From the NCBI RefSeq assembly GCF_018598225.1, contig NZ_JAHESF010000011.1, positions 1 through 64,000 on the forward strand: 64,000 bases of DNA, given 5' to 3'. Origin of the DNA: Chryseosolibacter histidinae (lineage in GTDB: Bacteria > Bacteroidota > Bacteroidia > Cytophagales > Cyclobacteriaceae). Positions 35,379-43,221 of the stretch are shown here, one piece after another. The number at the start of each line of letters is the position of its first letter. Position 1 is the first letter of the stretch. The notes below the pieces were generated by a model. The model saw only the letters and a list, made by a program, of their open reading frames with translations. It did no database searches and was not told the origin of the DNA. Made by a program: the position numbers and the translations under genes.

Positions 35379-35425
35379 CAATGTGCAGGTGACTGTAACA
35401 CTTACTGCATTTCACCTGCACATTG
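35379..35425. terminator. 14-bp hairpin between convergent serpin and serine hydrolase genes
   Basis: Perfect arms CAATGTGCAGGTGA (35379-35392) and TCACCTGCACATTG (35412-35425) with a 19-base loop, 15 bases after the serpin stop. There is no T-run on either side. Probably an end-of-transcript structure for both genes. Confidence 0.6.
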
Positions 35426-35436
35426 TAAAGTTCTGT

Positions 35437-35481
35437 TGCTCCTCCTGACTCCTTGCTCCTGGCTTCTTACTCCTGTTTCCT
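35437..35481. repeat. TC-rich heptad array overlapping a stop codon
   Basis: TGCTCCT, then GACTCCT, TGCTCCT, GGCTTCT, TACTCCT, GTTTCCT in register from 35447. The last two units code for the C-terminal residues of the serine hydrolase, and its TAA lies across the join of GGCTTCT and TACTCCT. Reverse complement of the AG-rich family at 23120. Confidence 0.75.
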
Positions 35482-36987
35482 CACCTTCAGCTCTTCGAAG
35501 AAGAAATCATCATTCGGCACATCGAAGGTCAGGCCAGTGATCTTATTGTTGTTATCAAGATCAAACCGCACCGTTCCAAATGAGAACCACGCCAGCACTT
35601 CAGGATTTTCCCATTTGAGCTCCCACACGTCATAGTGCCAGTGCTCCAGCGAGGCCGCAAGATCGGGCGTATGTTCGAATGACACTTTCAACTTTCCCGC
35701 CTCTTGCTTCACCGTGATCTTGCCGTAGCTGTCGCTGATATAAGTGCCGGCATAAGCATCAAGCGGTAACGAAGGTTTCGTGCTCATTACCCGCGCTTTT
35801 TTCCGGTCTTCAACCCGGGTATCCTTATTTTTGGCTGCGTTGGCCAAGGCTTCCGCCGACCAGTCTTTTTCGGGCGCTTTCAGGAATGCATCGATGGTGT
35901 AGTTCACCAGCGGCGCGAACACGGACCTCATGCCATTGGTGAGCACAACAACACCAAGGTTCTCATCGGGGATCAACGCTACGGCTGACAGCATGCCCGA
36001 GTATCCACCGGTATGCCCTACCCGCAGCCTTCCGCGGTAATCGTTGATGGTCCATCCCAGCCCGTATGCCCTCATGTGCACCGACTTGTCTTTACCGGTA
36101 TGGTCAACGGTGAAGGTATTGTGCGGAGTCCACACCATATTGCGTGCTTGTTTCGAAAGCAACGTATCGCCATTCCAGATACCATGGTTGAGGTTAAACA
36201 TCATCCACTGCGCCATGTCTCTCACGCTGGAGATGACACCGCCGGTAGCCGCCACGTGCTCCCAATCTTCCCACGAAATAGGCTTGTGCACATTGTCGAA
36301 CAAAGCGTGGGGCGTGGCATAGTTTCCTTTTTTAGCGAGGTCTTTTGTTGTGGTAACAGACCTGCTCATGCCCAGCGGCGTGAAGAAACGTTCGCGGATG
36401 GTTTCTCCCCATGACTGGCCTGTGATCTTTCTCATCACCTCTCCTGCCGTGATGTACATTACGTTGGAATAACCGTATCCGGAACGGAAATCATATGCCC
36501 TCGGAAGATACTTCACACGTTTAATGATCTCTTCAGCATTGAGCGTTGAACGATACCAGATGAGGTCACCACTGAATGTACCGAGCCCCACGCGATGGCA
36601 TAACAGGTCGCGGATGGTGGCCTCATGCGAGACCCAGGGATCGTACAATTCAAAATACGGAAGGTGCTTTTTCACCTTGTCGTTCCAGCCCAGCTTGCCT
36701 TCGTCCACAAGCTGCGCGATGGCCGCGGAGGTAAAGGCCTTCGAGTTAGAGGCAATGGCAAACAGCGTATGTTCGTCAGGCGCTTCAGGCTTGCCCAGTT
36801 CCTTAACTCCATAACCTTTGCTGAAAACTACTTTGCCATCTTTTACAATGGCGATGCTCATGCCGGGTATGCCCCAGTCTTTCAGGGCCTTGCTGTAATA
36901 GGCATCCAGTTTTTTCAGGTCTGCCTGAGCGTGCAGGCCGGAATAAGAAACGTGAACGATCAGGAGCAGGAAGACAAGCTTTTTCAT
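35467..36987 (-). CDS. Serine hydrolase of the class C beta-lactamase family, secreted
   Basis: 506 residues from ATG 36987, which opens the signal peptide MKKLVFLLLIVHVSYSGLHA; a 19-codon longer frame lacks signal character. The penicillin-binding-like triad is complete: SNSK with nucleophile Ser 80 and Lys 83, YSN in GYGYSNVMY, and HTG in VGHTGGYSG. The C-terminal 110 residues form a lipocalin-like DUF3471-type domain (YAGTYISDSYGKITVK). Substrates may be peptides, esters or D-amino-acid peptides; a role in antibiotic resistance is not implied. The last codons lie within a heptad repeat array. Confidence 0.9.
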   Translation of the reverse strand: MKKLVFLLLIVHVSYSGLHAQADLKKLDAYYSKALKDWGIPGMSIAIVKDGKVVFSKGYGVKELGKPEAPDEHTLFAIASNSKAFTSAAIAQLVDEGKLGWNDKVKKHLPYFELYDPWVSHEATIRDLLCHRVGLGTFSGDLIWYRSTLNAEEIIKRVKYLPRAYDFRSGYGYSNVMYITAGEVMRKITGQSWGETIRERFFTPLGMSRSVTTTKDLAKKGNYATPHALFDNVHKPISWEDWEHVAATGGVISSVRDMAQWMMFNLNHGIWNGDTLLSKQARNMVWTPHNTFTVDHTGKDKSVHMRAYGLGWTINDYRGRLRVGHTGGYSGMLSAVALIPDENLGVVVLTNGMRSVFAPLVNYTIDAFLKAPEKDWSAEALANAAKNKDTRVEDRKKARVMSTKPSLPLDAYAGTYISDSYGKITVKQEAGKLKVSFEHTPDLAASLEHWHYDVWELKWENPEVLAWFSFGTVRFDLDNNNKITGLTFDVPNDDFFFEELKVRKQE

Positions 36988-37157
36988 GATGAGGAGGTGG
37001 TTTATTATTCCAAAGTAGCAGTTTTTTGTGCATTGCCACAGCAACGGGCTCAGATTAGCCCCCGGGATGGGGATTTTGGGAAATACACGGCATTCGCCGC
37101 ATAAAACTTTGCGTGGTTTCTAAATTTCCTCCATCTTCGCGCCAAAATTTGCCATTC

Positions 37158-38006
37158 ATGAGCCAACCTGATTTGAACCGCCTGAATAAACTTGCTACCC
37201 AGATCCGCAGGGATATTGTACGTATGGTACATGCCTGCCAGTCCGGTCACCCGGGCGGATCGCTGGGCTGTACGGAATATTTTGTGGCATTGTACTTCCA
37301 CCTGATGAAGCACGATCCGAAGTTCAACATGAATGGTACTGGCGAAGACCTTTGTTTCCTGTCGAATGGCCATATTTCACCTGTCTGGTATGCTACGCTG
37401 GCACGGGCCGGATACTTCGATGTGAAAGAGCTGTCGACATTCCGTTTTATCGACTCAAGGCTTCAGGGTCACCCTGCCACACATGAGCACCTTCCTGGCA
37501 TTCGTGTAGCCTCCGGTTCACTGGGACAGGGATTGTCTGTGGCAACCGGTGCCGCGCAGGCAAAAAAGCTGAACAACGACGATCGTTTCGTTTATGTACT
37601 GATGGGTGACGGCGAACAGCAGGAAGGTCAGATCTGGGAAGCCGCCATGTATGCTCCCCACCACAAGGTTGATAACCTGATCGCCACCATCGATGTCAAC
37701 GGACAACAGATAGACGGCCCCGTAGACAAGATCATGTCACTGCTCGACCTGAAAGCGAAATGGGAATCTTTCGGTTGGATCGTACAATCGTTCAACGGAA
37801 ACAAGATGGAAGAAGTCATTGCAGGACTTGAAAAAGCAAAATCGCTGGCCAAACAAGGCAAGCCTGTGATGAACCTGATGAAAACCGAAATGGGCTTCGG
37901 CGTAGACTTCATGATGGGTTCTCACAAATGGCACGGCGTTGCCCCCAACGACGAAGAGCTGAAGAAAGCCCTCGCACAGCTCGAAGAAACCCTCGGCGAC
38001 TACTAA
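37158..38006 (+). CDS. Transketolase, N-terminal subunit
   Basis: 282 residues from ATG 37158; the upstream frame to 37113 has no family sequence. It holds the thiamine-diphosphate pyrophosphate half: HACQSGHPGGSLGCTEYFVALYF, FLSNGHISPVWYA, GHPATHEHLPGIRVASGSLGQGLSVATGAA, and the ThDP motif GDGEQQEGQIWEAAMYA..N..IATIDVNGQ. It must pair with the C-terminal (pyrimidine-binding) half, encoded at 41208-42161, to form active transketolase of the pentose phosphate pathway. The two halves are usually adjacent in genomes with split transketolase; here 3.2 kb with two unrelated genes lies between them. Confidence 0.94.
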   Translation: MSQPDLNRLNKLATQIRRDIVRMVHACQSGHPGGSLGCTEYFVALYFHLMKHDPKFNMNGTGEDLCFLSNGHISPVWYATLARAGYFDVKELSTFRFIDSRLQGHPATHEHLPGIRVASGSLGQGLSVATGAAQAKKLNNDDRFVYVLMGDGEQQEGQIWEAAMYAPHHKVDNLIATIDVNGQQIDGPVDKIMSLLDLKAKWESFGWIVQSFNGNKMEEVIAGLEKAKSLAKQGKPVMNLMKTEMGFGVDFMMGSHKWHGVAPNDEELKKALAQLEETLGDY

Positions 38007-38349
38007 AATTAGACATGAGTTTTAGATATGAGATTTGAGACAATGCAGTCTCGGGAAATTCTCATGTCCTTGTTTTGCTCCTGCTTATCAGCCCCCATCT
38101 CGTACCTCGTACCTCGTACCTCGTACCTCGTACCTCGTACCTCGTACCTCGTACCTCTCTTCCCTGTAGAAAATATCCACACTTTTCCCCAAATTTATTA
38201 CATCCATTTTCTGACAGCAGCTCGACGCCTGTTTTAGGCTGTTAGTTGTTTTTAAGCAACGATTCGACGCTCAGCACCCGCTTTCCACAGTTACGCCACA
38301 ATGTTTTGCCGTATAAGTGATCATAAATATTACACAACCAAAACAAACA
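38007..38349 (+). promoter_or_regulatory. Gap between transketolase N-half and DUF4382 gene
   Basis: 343 bases. The first third contains weak 7-base words (GAGTTTT, TAGATAT, GAGATTT) and the perfect CGTACCT array (38101-38156). The remainder is AT-rich, with small stems such as GCCT-(5)-AGGC near 38228, and ends ACACAACCAAAACAAACA before the ATG. The promoter of the lipoprotein gene should be here, but no exact TAnnTTTG was found. Confidence 0.35.
38101..38156. repeat. Eight perfect tandem CGTACCT units
   Basis: CGTACCT repeated eight times without a single change (56 bases), 95 bases past the transketolase N-subunit stop. It is the purest member of the heptad class and, being perfect, probably the youngest or most length-variable. 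Confidence 0.95.
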
Positions 38350-39327
38350 ATGTTTATGAGAAAGAACAGTCTTAGTTGGATTACAGGGCTTTTATTTGGC
38401 TGTGCAGTAGCTACGTTCACAGCCTGCGATAATGATTCAAATGAGCCCATGGGGCAGGGAGAAGTTGAGTTCGAGATCACGGATGCCCCCGTTGACGATG
38501 CCAGTGTTAAGAGTGTGGTGGTGACAGTAGCCGATGTAAAAGTGGATGGCCAGTCACTGGCGGGTTTCACCAAACAAACCATTGACCTGAAAGCTTACTT
38601 CGACGGCAACACCAAGATCCTTGGAAGCGCCGTGATGGATGCCCGCGCGTATTCCAATGTTGCGCTCGTGCTTGACCTCGATGCCGATGCACAAGGTAAC
38701 AGTCCTGGATGTTACGTGCTGGGTCAGGATAACGTGAAGTACAAGCTCAAGAGCACCACCACCGGAAAAACAGATATCATTCTCAACCAGTCGTGGAGGG
38801 CGGCCAAAGACACGAAAACAAAAATTGTGATGGACTTCGATCTGCGCAAAGCCATCCGTTATTCAGATGATGCCGCGGTTCGTTACAGCTTTGTGAGCGA
38901 CAACAACCTGCAGGCTGCCGTAAGATTGGTGGCGCGTGAGCAGTCGGGCACGCTGAAGGGAAGTTTCCAGGAGAGCTCGGAAGTGAACGCCGAAAAGATC
39001 ATTGTGTACGCTTATAAAAAGGGAACGTTCAACGCCACCACAGAAACGCAGGCACAAGGCACCGACGGCATCTACTTTAAAAATGCCGTTGCCAGCGCTG
39101 AAGTGAAAGATGGTCTCACCGGCAAGGTATACACCCTCGCTTTTTTGCAGGAAGGTGATTATGAGTTGTACTTTGCCGCGTACTCTAAAAATTCATCCAC
39201 AGGAAGGGTTTCGTTCGATGCCATGCTTCAATCCGAAACACGTGTCGATGGAACGGTAGCAAGCATTATCAAGGTGAAGGCCGCTACATCACTCAACGTA
39301 TCCACTTCCATCAAAGGAATAATTTAA
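38350..39327 (+). CDS. DUF4382 lipoprotein
   Basis: 325 residues from ATG 38350 (ATG 38356 is equally possible). A lipobox FTAC gives lipidated Cys 26, followed by DNDSNEP. Residues about 35-185 match DUF4382: GEVEFEITDAPVDDASVKSVVVTVADVKVDG, TIDLKAY, ARAYSNVALVLDLDAD and IVMDFDLRKAI. The rest is beta-rich (GSFQESSEVNAEKIIVYAYKKGTF) and ends VKAATSLNVSTSIKG. DUF4382 proteins are outer-membrane or surface lipoproteins of unknown role in Bacteroidota. It is followed by a strong terminator. Confidence 0.85.
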   Translation: MFMRKNSLSWITGLLFGCAVATFTACDNDSNEPMGQGEVEFEITDAPVDDASVKSVVVTVADVKVDGQSLAGFTKQTIDLKAYFDGNTKILGSAVMDARAYSNVALVLDLDADAQGNSPGCYVLGQDNVKYKLKSTTTGKTDIILNQSWRAAKDTKTKIVMDFDLRKAIRYSDDAAVRYSFVSDNNLQAAVRLVAREQSGTLKGSFQESSEVNAEKIIVYAYKKGTFNATTETQAQGTDGIYFKNAVASAEVKDGLTGKVYTLAFLQEGDYELYFAAYSKNSSTGRVSFDAMLQSETRVDGTVASIIKVKAATSLNVSTSIKGII

Positions 39328-39352
39328 AAGTCGGTTTTAGTTGCTTTAGTCT

Positions 39353-39392
39353 GATGCCTTCACGAGACCGATCTTGTGAAGGCATCTTTATT
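39353..39392 (+). terminator. Strong intrinsic terminator after the DUF4382 gene
   Basis: GATGCCTTCAC (39353-39363) pairs perfectly with GTGAAGGCATC (39376-39386). The stem extends four more pairs inward to a 4-base loop CCGA, and TTTATTT follows. It ends the DUF4382 transcript 26 bases past its stop. Confidence 0.9.
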
Positions 39393-39430
39393 TCCCATCG
39401 CTCCACGCAATGATGTTCGCATTTTTGAGT

Positions 39431-39438
39431 TATACTTG
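39431..39438 (+). promoter_or_regulatory. Candidate -7 element of the vWA gene
   Basis: TATACTTG, one mismatch from TAnnTTTG, ends only 3 bases before the ATG at 39442. If used, the transcript would be leaderless or nearly so. No clear -33 element is seen. Confidence 0.35.
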
Positions 39439-39441
39439 AAC

Positions 39442-40848
39442 ATGGAGCCACTTTACAAGACCATACAACGTCCCCGCTTCTTTTTTTTATGCTTCGTTAT
39501 TTCTGCCTCGTTTGCCGTCACTGCCGCATGGGGTCAGAACAAATTGCAGCAGAAGGTTCCGGAAAAAACGCGGATCCTGTTTGTATTGGATGGCTCGGGC
39601 AGCATGGAAGCCCTTTGGCATGGTCAGCAATCTAAAATGGATGTGGCGAAAAATATCCTGACGAAGCTGGTCGATTCATTGCGCATCAACAATGACCTCG
39701 AGCTCGGCCTCAGGGTCTATGGCCACCGGTTCTCACGCCAGGCCAACAATTGCCAGGACAGCAATCTGGAGGTACCGTTTGCGCCGAAGAATCACAACAC
39801 CATCATCGGCAAGATCAAAGCGATAAAACCCAAGGGCGTCACTCCGATCACTTTCTCGTTGCTGCAGGCGGCGAAAGATTTTCCTGCTACGGCGGGGTAC
39901 CGGAATATCCTGATCCTGATCACCGATGGTATTGAGTCGTGCGGCGGCGATCCCTGCGCGGTGTCGCTGGAGCTTCAGCGCAAAGGTGTTTTTCTAAGAC
40001 CTTACGTTATCGGGCTGGGACTTCAGGGCGGAAGGGTGCTCGACTGCGTTGGGAAGTATATCGATTCGGATAACTCGCGCTCGTTCAATAAAGTGCTGAA
40101 CAAAAGCATCGAAACCAGCCTTGCGAAGACCACCGTGAGCGTTGAGCTGTTGAACGGTGACGGCAAACCTGTGGAGACCAGCGTGAACGTAACGTTTACC
40201 AATGCCATCACGAATGTAGCTGCCTATGAATTTGTACATTATCGCGACAAGCAGGGCCGCCCCGACTCGGTGCAGGTTGACCCGGTGCCTACCTATGACA
40301 TCACCGTAAACACCGTGCCCCCCGTGATCGTGAAAAATCCGGAGATCGTTAACGGTACACATAACGTGATCACCATCGCGGTGCCTCAGGGAAGGCTCGT
40401 AGCACGGCCCGAAGGAAGAGGCAACGCGTTCTCGTTCGTGGTTCGGCAGAAAGGGCGAAGTGAGATCCTGAACCAGCAGCGCAGTGGAGAATTGTACCGG
40501 TACCTGGCAGGCGAATACGAAGTGGAAACACTCACCCTGCCACGAAGGATCTTTGCCGTTTCTATCAAAGCAGACCAGACTGAAACCATTATGTTGCCTT
40601 CTACCGGCCTGGTGAATATCAATACGCTATCACCAGGTATCGGCAGCCTGTTCGAGATCCTGGAATCGGGCGAAACGCGGTGGGTGTGCCACCTCGAAGA
40701 AACAGCCGCGCAACATTCCTACAACCTGCTGCCAGGAAAATACAAGATCGCCTTCCGGGTGCGTCAGGCGGCGGGCAGCAAATACACCGCCATCAAGACC
40801 TTTGAGCTGAAGTCAGGACAGACGCTGAATCTGAATATGTTTAATTAG
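39442..40848 (+). CDS. Secreted von Willebrand factor A domain protein
   Basis: 468 residues from ATG 39442; the longer frame to 39376 would start inside the upstream terminator. A signal peptide ends near TAAWGQ (residue 32). The vWA domain (about 43-240) has a complete metal site: ILFVLDGSGSM (D50, S52, S54), GVTPITFSLL and ILITDGIESCGG. The C-terminal half is beta-sandwich-like with three related blocks (VSVELLNGDGKPVET, GRLVARPEGRGNAFSFVVR, LVNINTLSPGIGSLFEIL). An extracytoplasmic binding or adhesion protein; its ligand is unknown. It stands between the two transketolase halves but has its own terminator upstream. Confidence 0.88.
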   Translation: MEPLYKTIQRPRFFFLCFVISASFAVTAAWGQNKLQQKVPEKTRILFVLDGSGSMEALWHGQQSKMDVAKNILTKLVDSLRINNDLELGLRVYGHRFSRQANNCQDSNLEVPFAPKNHNTIIGKIKAIKPKGVTPITFSLLQAAKDFPATAGYRNILILITDGIESCGGDPCAVSLELQRKGVFLRPYVIGLGLQGGRVLDCVGKYIDSDNSRSFNKVLNKSIETSLAKTTVSVELLNGDGKPVETSVNVTFTNAITNVAAYEFVHYRDKQGRPDSVQVDPVPTYDITVNTVPPVIVKNPEIVNGTHNVITIAVPQGRLVARPEGRGNAFSFVVRQKGRSEILNQQRSGELYRYLAGEYEVETLTLPRRIFAVSIKADQTETIMLPSTGLVNINTLSPGIGSLFEILESGETRWVCHLEETAAQHSYNLLPGKYKIAFRVRQAAGSKYTAIKTFELKSGQTLNLNMFN

Positions 40849-41207
40849 TAAAAGGGTGCTGATATTTTCTCCCGCGGATTTCGGGGATGAGCGCAGATTT
40901 TGTTGAGCATTTATCAGCGGATTTCTGCGCAATCTGCGGGCAATGCATTCTAATCCAGCACGAACCAGGGCAGCAGCATAATGATCAATCCTATAATAAA
41001 CCAGAGCAGATATTTGCGGTTTGTGTTATCGGTGGAAGTCATAGGTTAAGGATTCGCTTATGGATGCCTTTACGGGGCTGTGGTGGAGCGGGTTCCTTCC
41101 GTTTTGGGGTATATTAGGTTCTTTAACAAATCATTAACAGATTGGCAGGCAGACTGCTGGCAGTTCAAAATTATTTTACGACTTTCGCGGAGCATTTTTA
41201 CAAAATC
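40849..41207. other. Gap between vWA and transketolase C-half, with repeat tract
   Basis: At about 40873-40940 related words recur: GCGGATTTCGGGG, GCGCAGATTTTG, GCGGATTTCTGCGC, AATCTGCGGG. These look like a dispersed intergenic repeat, distinct from the heptads. The middle holds a 30-codon minus-strand ORF (40950-41042), listed separately. The last 100 bases are AT-rich and should carry the promoter for the transketolase C-half. Confidence 0.45.
40950..41042 (-). CDS. Possible 30-residue single-pass membrane peptide
   Basis: ATG 41042 to TAG, 30 codons on the minus strand. The product has a polar head (MTSTDNTNRK), then a hydrophobic stretch YLLWFIIGLIIMLLPWFVL of membrane-spanning length, and a final Asp. 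The positive residues lie before the helix, so N-inside is expected. Small membrane peptides like this are often missed. It has no neighbour on its strand within 1 kb on either side. There is no family match from memory. Confidence 0.45.
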   Translation of the reverse strand: MTSTDNTNRKYLLWFIIGLIIMLLPWFVLD

Positions 41208-42161
41208 ATGACTAAATACACCTTTACCGAGAAGAAAGACACCCGTTCAGGCTTTGGCGCTGGCCTTCATGAGCTTGGCAAGAAAAATCCGAACGTAGTG
41301 ACCCTTTGTGCCGACCTTACCGGATCGCTCAAAATGGACGCCTTCAAGAAAGATTTTCCCGAAAGGTTCTTCCAGGTGGGCATTGCGGAAGCCAATATGA
41401 TGGGACTTGCTGCGGGCATGACCATCGGGGGTAAGATCCCTTTTACGGGTACTTTTGCCAATTTCTCCACCGGAAGGGTGTATGACCAGATCCGTCAGTC
41501 CATCGCCTATTCCGGTAAAAACGTAAAGATCTGTGCTTCGCACGCCGGGCTTACCCTGGGCGAAGACGGTGCCACACACCAGATCCTCGAAGACATCGGC
41601 ATGATGAAAATGCTTCCCGGCATGACGGTGATCGTTCCCTGCGACCACAACCAGACCAAACAAGCCACGCTGGCATTGGGAGATCACGTTGGTCCAGCTT
41701 ATTTAAGGTTCGGAAGACCCAGCTGGCCGATCTTCATCGCGCCTGACCGCCCGTTTACCATCGGTAAGGCAGACAAGATGATCGAAGGCAAAGACGTAAC
41801 CATATTCGCCTGTGGCCACATGGTATGGCAGGCCATCGAAGCGGAAGCAAAACTTGCCGAAAAAGGTATCAGCGTTGAGCTCATCAATATCCACACCATC
41901 AAGCCGCTGGACGTGGAAGCTATTCTGGCATCGGTACAAAAAACAAAATGCGCCGTTACCTGCGAAGAGCATCAGATCAATGGTGGCCTTGGCGATAGTG
42001 TTGCCCAGGTGCTGTCACGTTTCGCTCCTGCTCCGCTGGAGATGGTTGCCGTGAACGATTCTTTCGGCGAAAGCGGTACACCTACACAGCTTCTGAAAAA
42101 ATACGGACTGGGTCCTGAGAATATCATTGACGCAGTGCAAAGAGTTTTAAAAAGAAAGTAA
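41208..42161 (+). CDS. Transketolase, C-terminal subunit
   Basis: 317 residues from ATG 41208; the open frame back to 41142 adds nothing family-like. It contains the pyrimidine-binding half: TLCADLTGSLKMDAFKKDFPERFFQVGIAEANMMGLAAGM, PFTGTFANFSTGRVYDQIRQSIAY, HAGLTLGEDGATHQILEDIGMMK, and the C-terminal domain GKDVTIFACGHMVWQAIEA and SFGESGTPTQLLKKYGL. It should join the product of 37158-38006 to form transketolase. The last 38 bases overlap the 3' end of a convergent glycosyltransferase gene. Confidence 0.94.
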   Translation: MTKYTFTEKKDTRSGFGAGLHELGKKNPNVVTLCADLTGSLKMDAFKKDFPERFFQVGIAEANMMGLAAGMTIGGKIPFTGTFANFSTGRVYDQIRQSIAYSGKNVKICASHAGLTLGEDGATHQILEDIGMMKMLPGMTVIVPCDHNQTKQATLALGDHVGPAYLRFGRPSWPIFIAPDRPFTIGKADKMIEGKDVTIFACGHMVWQAIEAEAKLAEKGISVELINIHTIKPLDVEAILASVQKTKCAVTCEEHQINGGLGDSVAQVLSRFAPAPLEMVAVNDSFGESGTPTQLLKKYGLGPENIIDAVQRVLKRK

Positions 42162-43221
42162 TTCTGAAACGGGCCGCAAATTGCGGCTCTTTTCTTTTTA
42201 TCCCCTGCGCTTCAACGCACGCATCCTTGAATTTGAGGATCTCTTCGTGCGTTCTCACAATGGCATTGAATTCCTTGAAATAGGCCACCAGCTTGCATTT
42301 CAGGATCACATGCCTGAAGTATAACAACCTTCCCTGCACAGACATTGGCGCCGTCACCAGCCTCCTGCCATTGACCCTGATGAATTGCCGCAAGCAGAAG
42401 AAGAAATCCCTGATCATGGTAATGATGGAGAATTTACTGGTGCTCGTGTCAGCAGCGATCATCTTGTAAGAAGTAAGCACATCAAAACAACGCGAGCTCT
42501 CGCGCGCATACCGCATCAGGTATTGCCAGGTGAGGCGATCTTTGGTGATGAAGTGCGAAAAACAAAGACGGTCGTCGTACCAAATATCGTAGCCCATGAT
42601 GGACAACGCGAAGCAAAGCTCATGATCGCCACCCGAGGTTAATTCCGTTCCCTTACGGTCGGTCAACAAGCTTCTGAAGCCCAGCTCCCTCAACTGGAGA
42701 TAGGCAGACCTTCTGATCACGCAACCCGCGCCATAGATGCGGTTCTTCATCACTTTCCCGGGGCGGTCTGCCTGCTCGCCCGCTGCAAAGATGCCCGCGT
42801 GCTTGACCCACTCGGGTGGCTCCACTTCAAACACGAGCTTACCGAGTCCTCCCAGCGCGGCAATACGGGCGTTTCCCATCATGATCTCGTAGGCCGTGGC
42901 GGCGTAGCTCTCTTCGATCCAGTTATCATCATCACATAAGATCACAAACTCATACCTGGCTTCTGCAAATCCCCGGGCGCGGGCATGGCTCAATCCCAGT
43001 GCAGGCTCGTACACGATGCGCAACTCCCCTGAAGGATCAAGGGAATTCCAGATCGATTCAACGATCGCCGATGATTGGTCTGTGGAAGCATTATCAACCA
43101 GGATAAACTCCCACGGCACATACCGCGGAACTGCCTGACGGGCTATGTGCCTGACGGTTTCAGGAAGCCGTGCTGCGCCGTTGTGGCAGCAAATGATGAT
43201 GGAGACGCCATGCCAGCTCAT
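42124..43221 (-). CDS. Family 2 glycosyltransferase (polysaccharide cluster)
   Basis: 365 residues. GT-A core: VSIIICCHNGAARLPETVRHI, FILVDNASTDQSSAIVE, GLSHARARGFAEARYEFVILCDDDNWIEE with DDD metal site, GAGCVIRRSAYL and SGGDHELCFAL. The C-terminal 24 residues are encoded across the terminator and end of the convergent transketolase gene, so they may be a read-through extension. Its ATG overlaps the stop of the upstream glycosyltransferase by 4 bases. It is the last gene of the cluster that starts at 52297. Confidence 0.9.
   Translation of the reverse strand: MSWHGVSIIICCHNGAARLPETVRHIARQAVPRYVPWEFILVDNASTDQSSAIVESIWNSLDPSGELRIVYEPALGLSHARARGFAEARYEFVILCDDDNWIEESYAATAYEIMMGNARIAALGGLGKLVFEVEPPEWVKHAGIFAAGEQADRPGKVMKNRIYGAGCVIRRSAYLQLRELGFRSLLTDRKGTELTSGGDHELCFALSIMGYDIWYDDRLCFSHFITKDRLTWQYLMRYARESSRCFDVLTSYKMIAADTSTSKFSIITMIRDFFFCLRQFIRVNGRRLVTAPMSVQGRLLYFRHVILKCKLVAYFKEFNAIVRTHEEILKFKDACVEAQGIKRKEPQFAARFRITFFLKLFALRQ
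42173..42199 (+). terminator. Terminator of the transketolase C-half gene, inside a convergent gene
   Basis: GCCGCAA-A-TTGCGGC (practical stem GCCGC/GCGGC with a 5-base loop) is followed by TCTTTTCTTTTT, 12 bases after the transketolase stop. It lies inside the antisense glycosyltransferase reading frame. Confidence 0.75.

Noticed and set aside
38101-38156. Tandem repeat resembling a CRISPR array
   Set aside because: The unit is 7 bases with no spacers, no leader and no cas genes anywhere in the window.
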